The position numbers and the translations under genes are program-made. A DNA stretch of 64,000 nucleotides from an uncultured Oscillospiraceae bacterium (GTDB lineage: Bacteria > Bacillota > Clostridia > Oscillospirales > Oscillospiraceae): NCBI GenBank assembly GCA_934613505.1, contig CAKTTB010000001.1:142960-206959 (forward strand). Reading direction: 5' to 3'. The notes beneath the pieces were generated by a model. It searched no databases. It was not told the DNA's origin and saw nothing but the letters and a program-made list of their open reading frames with translations. This document shows, in pieces, positions 36,135 through 43,480 of the stretch (the first letter of the stretch is position 1; each line of letters starts with the position of its first letter).

Positions 36135-36163
36135 GCCGCCCTGACGCATTGCGTCAGGGCGGC
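36135..36163 (-). terminator. Terminator of folT-folT2-folC
   Basis: Fourteen-base-pair stem GCCGCCCTGACGCA / TGCGTCAGGGCGGC (36135-36148, 36150-36163), followed on the minus strand by AGCTTTTC. It begins 5 nt after the folC stop. Confidence 0.75.
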
Positions 36164-36168
36164 ATTGT

Positions 36169-37437
36169 TTACAGCTGTGCAAGACCGGCTTCGATCTCGC
36201 CGATCATGTAAAGAGAGCCGTAGCACAGGACGACGCCGTCTTTGCCCGCATGCTCCACGGCCAGCTTTACGCCGTCTGCGACCTTGTCGCAGGCAGTCGT
36301 GGGCTTGCCGAACCGGGCCAGATACGCGGCCAGATCGTGCGCGTTCAGCGCACGCGGGTTGCCCGGCGTGATGGTCAGGAACTCCTTTGCATACGGAGCG
36401 ACGTCCCGGTACATGCAGTTATAGTCCTTATCAGCCAGCACGCCGGTCAGGATGGTCAGCGGGCGGCCGGGCAGATAATCCTGAATGTTCTTGACGAGCG
36501 CCTGAATGCACTGCGGATTGTGGCCGCCGTCGATGATGAACAGCGGATCTTTGCGCCGCACGTCGAACCGGCCGGGCCAGCGGACGGTGGCCAGACCCTC
36601 GCGGATCTGCTCGTCGGTCAGCTTCCAGCCGCGCTGCTGCATGACGGTCGCCGTGGTCAGAGCGACGGCTGCGTTATGCAGCTGATGGTTGCCCAGAAGC
36701 GGCAGCTTCAGACCCTTGAAGCGCTCCCAGTCGAAAACCTGCCCGGTCAGATCGTGGGAAATGAGGTGAATGTCGGCGAAATCCGCCTTGTGGAGCCTTG
36801 CGCCGACTTCTCTGCAGCGGCTCTCAATGACGGCCTCGACGGACGGCTTTTCGCGGTAGATGACAGCGTCGCAGCCGGATTTGATGATGCCGGACTTCGT
36901 CGCGGCGATCTTTTCCAGCGTGTCGCCAAGCACCTCGGTGTGGTCGAGGCCGATGTTGCAGATGACGGCGGCTTCCGGCGGCAAAATGACGTTCGTCGCG
37001 TCAAATTCGCCCCCCATGCCGACCTCGCACACGACAAGGTCGCAGCGCTGTCGGGCGAAGTATTCAAAGCCCAGCGCCGTGACCATTTCAAACTCGGTCG
37101 GCTGCTCGAAGACGGAGTCGGCCAGGGGCTTGATGTACTCGGTGATCCGGCAGACCTCTTCATCCGGGATCTGGACACCGTCGATCTGGATACGCTCGTT
37201 GAAGCGGATGAGATAGGGGCTGGTATATAGACCGGTCTTGTAGCCGGCCTTTGTGAACATGTTCGCCAGCATGGCGCAGGTCGAACCCTTTCCGTTCGTG
37301 CCGGTCACGTGGATGAACTTCAGCTTGCGCTCCGGGTGTCCCATCTTGTCCAGAAGCGCGCCGATGCGCTCAAGACCCGGGACGCTGCCCTTCCAGCAGA
37401 CGGAGTGGATATAATACAGTGCTTCATCAAGCGTCAT
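36169..37437 (-). CDS. folC: Folylpolyglutamate synthase / dihydrofolate synthase
   Basis: 422 aa. Adds glutamates to (tetrahydro)folate, which retains it in the cell. HVTGTNGKGST near residue 44 is the P-loop, SPYLIRFNERIQI follows, and VGMGGEFDATNV and GGHNPQC near 310 are Mur-ligase-like motifs. Last gene of the THF-riboswitch operon after two folate ECF S components. Supply of polyglutamylated THF matters for the folate-dependent methyl branch at 40-53 kb. Confidence 0.95.
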   Translation of the reverse strand: MTLDEALYYIHSVCWKGSVPGLERIGALLDKMGHPERKLKFIHVTGTNGKGSTCAMLANMFTKAGYKTGLYTSPYLIRFNERIQIDGVQIPDEEVCRITEYIKPLADSVFEQPTEFEMVTALGFEYFARQRCDLVVCEVGMGGEFDATNVILPPEAAVICNIGLDHTEVLGDTLEKIAATKSGIIKSGCDAVIYREKPSVEAVIESRCREVGARLHKADFADIHLISHDLTGQVFDWERFKGLKLPLLGNHQLHNAAVALTTATVMQQRGWKLTDEQIREGLATVRWPGRFDVRRKDPLFIIDGGHNPQCIQALVKNIQDYLPGRPLTILTGVLADKDYNCMYRDVAPYAKEFLTITPGNPRALNAHDLAAYLARFGKPTTACDKVADGVKLAVEHAGKDGVVLCYGSLYMIGEIEAGLAQL

Positions 37438-37475
37438 GATTTCGGACTTCCTTTTTTATCGATTTATGCAGCGGC

Positions 37476-38066
37476 TCAGGATATGGCGGCGGGCTTCTGC
37501 CCGGCGTCGGTCAGATGGAATTTACGCAGCGCCAGCACGACCGGCAGTGCGATGGTCGCGGTGATGAACGAGGTGAGAAGGCCGTTGGCAAGGCGGACCC
37601 AGAACACACCGAGGATCAGAGCGTAGGAATAGTAGTGGAACAGCAGGGAATCCACGTAGTAGACGAGCGTATTGGCGCAGGAGGTCAGAAGTCCCGCGAC
37701 AAGACACACGGCGTAATAGACGAACGGCTTCTTGCTTACGGCGATGGCCTCCAGCGACATCTGCTTCCGGAACAGCACCACGCCAAGCCCGATGACAAGC
37801 CCGCGGATCGCCGCCGGCAGGAGCCACAGGAGCGTGGTGGCGGTAAAGCCGTATTTCATCATCTGCTCCAGAAACGCCCCGAGGAATCCGACGATGCACG
37901 CGTCGACCGGGCCGTACAGCATGGCGCACACAACGGTCGGCAGGGAGACGAACGTGATCTTGACACCGCCAAGCTCCACAGAAAACAGCGAGAGCACGAA
38001 AAACAGCGAAATGAGAAGCGCGTCAATGACAATGCGCCTTGTAGAAAATTTTTTATGTTTCGACAT
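37476..38066 (-). CDS. ECF-transporter S component, folate type (second paralogue)
   Basis: 196 aa with about six membrane segments. Similar in pattern to the adjacent FolT-like gene (VELGGVKITFVSLPTVVCAMLYGPVDACIVGFLGAFLEQ key region near residue 30) and lying 15 nt after it. It is probably a folate-family substrate-binding S component needing the shared ECF module. Why two S components occur in one THF-controlled operon is not obvious. The second may bind a different folate form or precursor. Confidence 0.85.
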   Translation of the reverse strand: MSKHKKFSTRRIVIDALLISLFFVLSLFSVELGGVKITFVSLPTVVCAMLYGPVDACIVGFLGAFLEQMMKYGFTATTLLWLLPAAIRGLVIGLGVVLFRKQMSLEAIAVSKKPFVYYAVCLVAGLLTSCANTLVYYVDSLLFHYYSYALILGVFWVRLANGLLTSFITATIALPVVLALRKFHLTDAGQKPAAIS

Positions 38067-38081
38067 GAGAAAGCCTCCGGA

Positions 38082-38711
38082 TCAGAATTGATCGCAGTCA
38101 GACGGCGCTGCCGTCGGATTTTTTGCAGCTTTCACCGGCGGCCAGAGCTTTGCGGCGGTGAATACCTTCGATTTATAAAGCAGCCACACCAGCAGCACAT
38201 CAATGATGAACGTGACGCCGAACTGGACCGAGCGCGCGGCGAGCTTCGTGAGGAAGAACGCCGTCTTCGCGTCGCCGCCGTAGACAAAGGCGAGCGCGAA
38301 GCTCTGCCAGAGGATCGAGCCGAGCGTGATGGCCGGCAGGAACGCAAGGGCGATGGTCCAGACGCTTGTCTTTCTGACGAGCAGCGGCTGGAACAGACCG
38401 GCGGCAAGGCCGTAGAGAATGGGCGGCACGCAGAACATCGGGTTATAGCCATACCCGGAGAATAGACAGCCGACGAAATCGGCGACAAAGCCGACCAGCG
38501 CGCCGGGCAGCGGCCCGAAGAGCATACCGGCAATGAAGATGGGCACGGCCTCAATGGAGAAGCGGGTCGTCTCGTTCGGCATCGGGATGATGAACCGGGC
38601 AAGAACGACGGATACGGCGGCCAGCAGCGCGCAGGATACGAGCGTGCGGACATTCTGCAGCCCGCGGCGCGGGACAGCCTGGACAGCGGCGGTAGTGGTG
38701 TTTTTGGACAT
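38082..38711 (-). CDS. folT: Folate ECF-transporter S component FolT
   Basis: About 209 aa from ATG at 38711 (AGGAGG 7 nt upstream). Membrane protein with the FolT/ThiW-like pattern FSIEAVPIFIAGMLFGPLPGALVGFVADFVG (key core near residues 55-80) and the Arg-containing N-terminal helix. Imports folates with a general ECF module encoded elsewhere. First gene after the THF riboswitch, which strongly supports folate as substrate. Confidence 0.92.
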   Translation of the reverse strand: MSKNTTTAAVQAVPRRGLQNVRTLVSCALLAAVSVVLARFIIPMPNETTRFSIEAVPIFIAGMLFGPLPGALVGFVADFVGCLFSGYGYNPMFCVPPILYGLAAGLFQPLLVRKTSVWTIALAFLPAITLGSILWQSFALAFVYGGDAKTAFFLTKLAARSVQFGVTFIIDVLLVWLLYKSKVFTAAKLWPPVKAAKNPTAAPSDCDQF

Positions 38712-38718
38712 AAAAAAG

Positions 38719-38744
38719 CCTCCTATTTTGTCAATGGGAGGAGG
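38719..38744 (-). promoter_or_regulatory. SD-sequestering helix upstream of folT
   Basis: AGGAGG (SD, reading the minus strand at 38719-38724) can pair with CCTCCT (38739-38744) across a 14-nt loop. This provides a translational off-state downstream of the THF aptamer. Confidence 0.6.
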
Positions 38745-38801
38745 TTTGGTACAATATGGACTTTCAAACAAGAAAGAAACTGCAGTACAATTTCAGTTTG
38801 C

Positions 38802-38896
38802 TATAGCGGATGCGAAATGGCACCGCGGAAAAACTTCCTTCGCCCGGCGGCAACCTCCCATCCAACCGGTACTTGACGCGCCATTTCTACTCATGC
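38802..38896 (-). ncRNA. Tetrahydrofolate (THF-I) riboswitch
   Basis: On the minus strand the characteristic conserved blocks occur in order: GAGTAG, GCGTCAAGT, GGATGGGAGG, GGCGAAGG, CCGCGGTGCC and GCATCCGC, with outer and inner stems pairing as in the THF aptamer. It controls folT-folT2-folC, known targets of this riboswitch class in Firmicutes. Confidence 0.93.
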
Positions 38897-38975
38897 AACG
38901 TTCGGGTACGCATGCTTACACTGTTAAATTGACAGGCTCACATCTTCCTGCCCTTACCTTCGCTCCTTCGAACTC

Positions 38976-39004
38976 ATTGTAGAGTGTCCCGGCGAAAAAA
39001 GCAA
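38976..39004 (-). promoter_or_regulatory. Promoter of the folT operon
   Basis: TTGCTT (38999-39004), 17 nt, TACAAT (38976-38981) on the minus strand. It places the riboswitch about 70 nt into a leader of about 258 nt. Confidence 0.7.
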
Positions 39005-39057
39005 GAGGAAATCAATAAAAATTGATCGATTTTGGGAAAATATTTACACGCTCCTGA

Positions 39058-39093
39058 CGTTCGCCCGCCCTCCATGCAGGAAGAGCGGGCGGA
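39058..39093 (-). terminator. Hairpin after the CsoR-family gene
   Basis: Imperfect stem ACGTT..CGCCCGC / GCGGGCG.ACGT without a clear T run. Position suggests transcript end of the CsoR gene. Confidence 0.4.
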
Positions 39094-39099
39094 AACGTC

Positions 39100-39486
39100 T
39101 TATTTTACGAATTTGTCGATCGCCTGACACAGCGCGTCGAGCGCCTGTTCGTCGTCGTGCTCGACGGCGTCGACGATGCAGTGCTGGATGTGGTCCTGCA
39201 GGATGACCTTGCCGATGTTGTTGATGGCGGAGCGGACAGCGGCGATCTGGATGAGGACCTCGCTGCAATCACGGCCGTTCTCGACCATCCGGCGCACGGA
39301 TTCCAGATGCCCGATGGCGCGGGAAAGGCGGTTGAGGACGGCCTGCGTGTTTTCATGGACGTGGCCGTGTGCGCCGCCCGGGTGGTCGTGGTTGTGGCTC
39401 TCGTCGTGCGCGTCGCCGCTATGGTGCAGGTGGGGAATATTGTGTTCATGCAGGTATGCATGGTCATGCGTATGCTCGTGATCCAT
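39100..39486 (-). CDS. CsoR/RcnR-family metal-sensing repressor with His-rich N-terminus
   Basis: 128 aa. The C-terminal 80 residues are the all-helical CsoR (DUF156) domain. Cys74, His99 and Cys103 have exactly the spacing of the CsoR metal triad (C-x24-H-x3-C). The N-terminal 44 residues hold 16 His, and His42 stands where the RcnR N-terminal nickel ligand lies. So copper-type core ligands are combined with a tail that could bind nickel or zinc. It is divergent from a His-rich / CooT / 75-aa gene cassette and a good 21-bp inverted repeat. Confidence 0.88.
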   Translation of the reverse strand: MDHEHTHDHAYLHEHNIPHLHHSGDAHDESHNHDHPGGAHGHVHENTQAVLNRLSRAIGHLESVRRMVENGRDCSEVLIQIAAVRSAINNIGKVILQDHIQHCIVDAVEHDDEQALDALCQAIDKFVK

Positions 39487-39603
39487 CGTGGAGGCTCCTT
39501 ATATCAGAAAGTGTGTATAATGTATCATATCCAGCATGGAAATTCCACTTAAAAAGGTATCAACGACCAAAAACTTTTTGGAAAAACAGACAGGAATGTG
39601 CCG

Positions 39604-39624
39604 CTCCGCTTTACAAAAGCGGAG
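39604..39624. promoter_or_regulatory. 21-bp operator-like inverted repeat
   Basis: Perfect 9-bp arms CTCCGCTTT and AAAGCGGAG around ACA. It overlaps the -35 box of the His-rich gene promoter. It is not the G-tract sequence typical of known CsoR/RcnR operators. Confidence 0.6.
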
Positions 39625-39638
39625 ATTCCAGATATAAT
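39610..39638 (+). promoter_or_regulatory. Promoter of the metal cassette
   Basis: TTTACA (39610-39615), 17 nt, TATAAT (39633-39638), with -35 inside the inverted repeat. Confidence 0.82.
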
Positions 39639-39674
39639 ACACGACGGAACACAATGAAAGATGGAGGATCGACC

Positions 39675-40055
39675 ATGCATCTGGATCATGATCACGACGA
39701 AACTGTCCATACCCATACGCACACCCACGCCGACGGCGTGACGCATACGCATGCCCACACCCACGAACACGACCTCGAGGGCGAGCATACCCATTCCCAC
39801 GAGGCCTGCGCAGAGCATACCCACTGCGGCAGCTGCGAAGGCTGCGGCCAGCACAGCCCGAAGGAAGAGCTGATGGCGCTGATGAAATACATGGTTGGCC
39901 ACAACACGTCCCATGCCAATGAGCTGGCGAATCTCGCCAAGCAGCTGCAGGATCTGGGCGAGACGGCCGCCTATGACCAGATCATGCTGGCTGTCAGCGA
40001 CTTTGAAAAAGGTAATCTGCGCCTGTCCACGGTGCTTGCGTCCCTGCAGGCATAA
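39675..40055 (+). CDS. His-rich metal-binding protein, possible nickel chaperone/storage
   Basis: About 126 aa; ATG at 39675 has GGAGG seven nt upstream. Residues 1-60 contain about 18 His in HxH pairs plus CGSCEGC near 52-57. Residues 65-126 are a compact helical domain (EELMALMKYMVGHNTSHANELANL core) that I do not recognise by name. The architecture recalls nickel storage proteins such as CooJ, with the His segment at the opposite end. Location beside CooT-like and CooC genes suggests nickel supply to CODH/ACS, by inference. Confidence 0.7.
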   Translation: MHLDHDHDETVHTHTHTHADGVTHTHAHTHEHDLEGEHTHSHEACAEHTHCGSCEGCGQHSPKEELMALMKYMVGHNTSHANELANLAKQLQDLGETAAYDQIMLAVSDFEKGNLRLSTVLASLQA

Positions 40056-40070
40056 AAAGGAGCGAAGAAC

Positions 40071-40259
40071 ATGTGCCTTTCCAATGTTTATGAAAACAGC
40101 GTGGAGCAGAAGAACCTGATCCTTTCGAACGTGCAGCGCATCGACTGCAAGGACGGCTTTGTCGTGCTGGTCGATCTGTTTGAGCGCGAGACGCGCGTCG
40201 AGGGCCGGCTTCTGACCATCGATCTTGTCGGCAATACGGCGATCATCGTCAAGGACTGA
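40071..40259 (+). CDS. cooT: CooT-family small nickel-binding protein
   Basis: 62 aa, beginning MCLSNVY. The N-terminal Met-Cys and short all-beta profile (RIDCKDGFVVLVDLFERE; ETRVEGRLLTIDLVGNTAIIV key core) match the CooT family, whose Rhodospirillum member is a dimeric nickel protein linked to CODH maturation through its conserved Cys2. AAGGAG eight nt upstream of the ATG. Confidence 0.8.
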   Translation: MCLSNVYENSVEQKNLILSNVQRIDCKDGFVVLVDLFERETRVEGRLLTIDLVGNTAIIVKD

Positions 40260-40262
40260 GCA

Positions 40263-40490
40263 ATGCAGGAATATGAGGTCGTCCGCGAGGTGCAGAATCT
40301 CTGCGGCAACAATCAGATGCGCGACGTCTTTTTTGAGGAGATCGAGACGGACGATCCGGTCGGCTGGGTCCGCAGTCTCATCAAGGGCAAGGCGGTCAAT
40401 CTGACCGTGGACGAGAAGGAAAACGGCGATCTGACCGTGTATGTCGAGTCTGGCGGCGTCAGCCAGAAGATCCTCATGACGAAGATCTGA
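40263..40490 (+). CDS. 75-aa protein of unknown function in metal cassette
   Basis: Starts 3 nt after the CooT stop with no strong SD, so translation is probably coupled. It has the sequence pattern EVQNLCGNNQMRDVFFEEIETDDP (single Cys near residue 14) followed by two predicted beta hairpins (NLTVDEKENGDLTVYVES core). I do not recognise the family. Co-transcription with His-rich and CooT-like genes points to metal handling or its regulation. Confidence 0.7.
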   Translation: MQEYEVVREVQNLCGNNQMRDVFFEEIETDDPVGWVRSLIKGKAVNLTVDEKENGDLTVYVESGGVSQKILMTKI

Positions 40491-40596
40491 AGCCGTCCGC
40501 CGCCCCGTGTCTGCGCCCTTTTTCCGGGCCGTCCGGCGGCCATGCCTAAAATAGAAAAACAAATGCTTTTTTTCATATAAATGCGTGCAAAAGGGC

Positions 40597-40625
40597 TTGT
40601 AATTGCGCGGCAAGTGTGTTACGAT
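40597..40625 (+). promoter_or_regulatory. Promoter of metF-cooC-acsD-acsCE operon
   Basis: TTGTAA (40597-40602), 17 nt, TACGAT (40620-40625). Confidence 0.7.
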
Positions 40626-40640
40626 ATTTTTGTATCGAAT

Positions 40641-40665
40641 GCATGCCCGCAAGCTGCGGGCATGC
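40641..40665 (+). promoter_or_regulatory. Leader hairpin of the Wood-Ljungdahl operon
   Basis: Perfect 11-bp stem GCATGCCCGCA / TGCGGGCATGC with AGC loop, within 20 nt of the predicted transcription start. No T run follows. Probable 5' mRNA stabiliser or protein site. Confidence 0.55.
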
Positions 40666-40713
40666 AGCCACTCAGGCAATTCATTTATCATTATTATGGA
40701 TTTGGAGGCAATT

Positions 40714-41643
40714 ATGAGCGTAGCAGACATTTATGAAAAGAGAGCAACTTTCTCCTTCGAGGTTTTTCCGCCCAAGACGGACGTAGGCATGGAGAAGCTC
40801 TGCGGCAAGGACGGCGTGCTGGATAAGCTCTACACGCTGCAGCCCGACTACATCTCCTGTACCTATGGCGCCGGCGGCACCAACGTCGGCAAAAACCTTG
40901 AGGTCCTCGACAAGATCCAGAAGGACGGCAAGTGTACGCCTGTCACCCACTTCACCTGCATCGGCAACACCAAGGACGACATCAAGGAAAAGCTGCAGAA
41001 CTACCTCGATCACGGCATCGACCACATGCTCGCTCTGCGCGGCGACCTGCCCTTCGGCTGGACCGGCACGAACGGCGATCTGCACTACGCCACCGAGCTT
41101 GTCAAGTTTGTCCGCAAGGAGTTCGGCGACAAGTTCACCATCGCGGTCGCAGGCTCTCCCGAGGGCCACATCCAGTGCCGCTCGATCGAAGCTGACATCG
41201 CGTTCCTGAAGCAGAAGCAGGACAACGGCGCTGACTTCATCATCTCGCAGCTGTGCTGGGATATGGATCAGTTCAAGTGGTGGCTCGACGCCATCCGCGC
41301 CGCCGGTATCTGGATGCCCGTCGATGTGGGCATCATGCCGATCCTCGATCAGGCCGCTACCATCAACATGGCCCTCAGCCGCAACGGCTGCGTCATGGAC
41401 CGCAAGCTCTGCGAGATCATCTCGAAGAACTGGATCTTCCCGAACCCGTTCGACAAGGAGCCGTTCGACGCCGACGTCGCCGGCAAGAAAGAGAGCTTCA
41501 AGAAGGCTGGTATCGAATATACTATCAACCAGATCGACGAGTACCGCGCCTGCGGCGTTGACGGCATCCATCTGTACGCGCTCAACAAGTACGATGACGT
41601 CGCCTATATCGCCAAGGAGTCCGGTCTGATCGACCTGATCTGA
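40714..41643 (+). CDS. metF: 5,10-methylenetetrahydrofolate reductase MetF
   Basis: About 309 aa from ATG at 40714 with TTGGAGG. Reduces methylene-THF to methyl-THF. TFSFEVFPPKT near residue 11 holds the conserved Glu, with YGAGG, ALRGD and the C-terminal barrel. No metV (zinc-protein partner) lies beside it, so it either acts as MetF alone or uses a distant partner. First gene of the operon leading to cooC, acsD and acsCE. Confidence 0.93.
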   Translation: MSVADIYEKRATFSFEVFPPKTDVGMEKLCGKDGVLDKLYTLQPDYISCTYGAGGTNVGKNLEVLDKIQKDGKCTPVTHFTCIGNTKDDIKEKLQNYLDHGIDHMLALRGDLPFGWTGTNGDLHYATELVKFVRKEFGDKFTIAVAGSPEGHIQCRSIEADIAFLKQKQDNGADFIISQLCWDMDQFKWWLDAIRAAGIWMPVDVGIMPILDQAATINMALSRNGCVMDRKLCEIISKNWIFPNPFDKEPFDADVAGKKESFKKAGIEYTINQIDEYRACGVDGIHLYALNKYDDVAYIAKESGLIDLI

Positions 41644-41659
41644 CATTATGATCCTACAG

Positions 41660-41681
41660 CAGGCGGGCATTTGCCCGCCTG
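41660..41681 (+). promoter_or_regulatory. Intercistronic hairpin metF-cooC
   Basis: Perfect 10-bp stem CAGGCGGGCA / TGCCCGCCTG with a 2-nt loop. No T run, so it is more likely a processing or stability element than a terminator. Confidence 0.5.
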
Positions 41682-41710
41682 CCTGTCGGACGTCCCAAGG
41701 AGCGTTTTTT

Positions 41711-42481
41711 ATGGCGAACACGCACATTATTGCAGTTGCCGGGAAGGGCGGCGTCGGCAAGACGACGACCTGCGGCATGATCATCGATTATCTGTGCAAG
41801 CAGAAAAAAGGCCCCATCCTTGTGGTGGACGCCGACGCCAACTCCAACCTCAATGAGGTCCTTGGCGTCGAGGTCGAAACGACGCTGGGCGATATCCGCG
41901 AGGAAATGGCGCACGCAGAGCTGACCGGCTCCGTGCCCGCCAATATGACCAAGGCGGATTATGCCGAGATGAAGTTCAACTCTGCGCTCATCGAAGAGGA
42001 TGACTATGACATGCTCGTCATGGGCCGCACACAGGGCAAGGGCTGCTACTGCTATGTCAACGGCGTTCTCAAGACGCAGATCGACAAGTATGTCGGCAAT
42101 TACCGCTACATGGTGGTGGACAACGAGGCTGGTCTGGAGCATATCAGCCGTGGGCTTCTTCCGCATGTCGACACCATGCTTCTCATTTCCGACTGCTCCC
42201 GCCGCGGCGTTCAGGCCGTGGGCCGCATCGCCGAGATGATCCGCGAGATGAATCTCAATCCCGGCGAAATGAAGTTGATCGTCAACCGTGCGCCGGAGGG
42301 CAAGCTCAATCCCGGCGTCATGGAAGAGATAAATAAGTACGGCCTTGAGCTGGCCGGCGTTCTTCCGCAGGACGATACCGTCTACGAATACGACTGCGAA
42401 GGAAAGCCCAGCTCTCAGGTGCCGGACACCACTCCTGTCAAGAAGGCGCTCGCCGCCGTCATGCAGGAGCTTCATCTGTAA
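41711..42481 (+). CDS. cooC: Nickel-insertion ATPase CooC/AcsF
   Basis: About 256 aa, ATG at 41711 with AGGAG. MinD-type ATPase that loads nickel into CODH or ACS. Deviant Walker A GKGGVGKTT near residue 11, VDADANSNL near 40, and the CYC metal motif in GKGCYCYVN near 112-118, through which the dimer binds nickel or zinc. Placed immediately before acsD, the usual position of acsF. Confidence 0.93.
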   Translation: MANTHIIAVAGKGGVGKTTTCGMIIDYLCKQKKGPILVVDADANSNLNEVLGVEVETTLGDIREEMAHAELTGSVPANMTKADYAEMKFNSALIEEDDYDMLVMGRTQGKGCYCYVNGVLKTQIDKYVGNYRYMVVDNEAGLEHISRGLLPHVDTMLLISDCSRRGVQAVGRIAEMIREMNLNPGEMKLIVNRAPEGKLNPGVMEEINKYGLELAGVLPQDDTVYEYDCEGKPSSQVPDTTPVKKALAAVMQELHL

Positions 42482-42517
42482 GCAAAAGATTTTTATAAAA
42501 TAGGGGGATTCAAAACT

Positions 42518-43462
42518 ATGCCTTTCGTTCCCAAGAAACAGGCGTTCAATGCACACATCAATGAAGTTGTGCTTGGCGTCGGCGACAAAGCCACGGCCAT
42601 CGGCGGCCAGAACGTGCTTCCGTTCCACACGTTTGACGCTGAGATCAAGAACGCACCGAAGATCGGCGTTGAGCTGACCGACCTCGGCATGGCAGAGTAC
42701 ACCATGCCCGGCGAGAAGGCCTTCTACGAGGGCTGCACCACCGTGCCTGAGATGGCCAAGCGTGCAGAAACGCTCGAAGGCGCTTCTTTCATCTGCCTGC
42801 ACCTCGAAGGTGCCGATCCCAACGGCCTCAACAAGTCCGTGGAAGAGTGCGTCCAGCTGGCCAAGGATGTTTCCGAGGCTACCACGCTGCCGCTCGTCAT
42901 CATGGGCTGCAAGAACATCGAAAAGGACACCGAGCTGTTCAACAAGATCGCCGAAGCGCTTGCCGGCAAGAACATCCTCGTTCTGTCCGCCCGTGATGAA
43001 AACTACAAGACGGTCGGCGCATCCGCAGGCCTGGCTTACGGCCAGAAGGTCGGCGCAGAGTCTGCCGTCGACATCAACCTTGCCAAGCAGCTCAATACCG
43101 TCATGACCCAGCTGGGCGTCAGCGCACAGTCCATCGTCATGAACATCGGCTCCGCTGCTGCCGGCTACGGCTACGAGTACGTCGCTTCCACGCTCGACCG
43201 CGTGAAGGACGCCGCTCTGAAGCAGGCCGACGGCATGCTCCAGATGCCCATTATGACCCCGGTCTCCGCGGATACCTGGGGCGTCAAGGAAGCTGTCATG
43301 TCTGAAGAAGATATGCCCGAATGGGGCAGCCAGGAAGAGCGCGGCATCGAGATGGAGATCACGACCGCAGCGGCAGTTCTGGCCGGCGGCTCCGACGCAG
43401 TCATTCTGCGCCATCCGGAAGCAGTAAAGACCATCGCTCAGATGATCAACGCGCTCATGTAA
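42518..43462 (+). CDS. acsD: Corrinoid iron-sulfur protein small subunit AcsD
   Basis: 314 aa (the family is about 310-325). Delta subunit of the CFeSP that carries the methyl group from methyl-THF to acetyl-CoA synthase. TIM-barrel pattern with IGVELTDLG, FICLHLEGADPN, PLVIMGCKN and the C-terminal AAVLAGGSDAVILRHP. It is followed after 18 nt by the fused large subunit. Confidence 0.95.
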   Translation: MPFVPKKQAFNAHINEVVLGVGDKATAIGGQNVLPFHTFDAEIKNAPKIGVELTDLGMAEYTMPGEKAFYEGCTTVPEMAKRAETLEGASFICLHLEGADPNGLNKSVEECVQLAKDVSEATTLPLVIMGCKNIEKDTELFNKIAEALAGKNILVLSARDENYKTVGASAGLAYGQKVGAESAVDINLAKQLNTVMTQLGVSAQSIVMNIGSAAAGYGYEYVASTLDRVKDAALKQADGMLQMPIMTPVSADTWGVKEAVMSEEDMPEWGSQEERGIEMEITTAAAVLAGGSDAVILRHPEAVKTIAQMINALM

Positions 43463-43480
43463 GCAGGGGGGAAGAATACT

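Noticed and set aside
38533..38982. 150-codon plus-strand frame between folT and the CsoR gene
   Set aside because: It runs through the antisense of the THF riboswitch and lacks an SD; the riboswitch explains the sequence.
39675..39850. CAC/CAT-rich tract read as a simple-sequence repeat
   Set aside because: The repetition encodes HxH pairs of a real metal-binding protein with SD and promoter.
40491..40556. GC-rich stem after the 75-aa gene as terminator
   Set aside because: Arms pair imperfectly (GCCGCC..GGCGGC core only) and no T run follows at the right place. Left uncalled.
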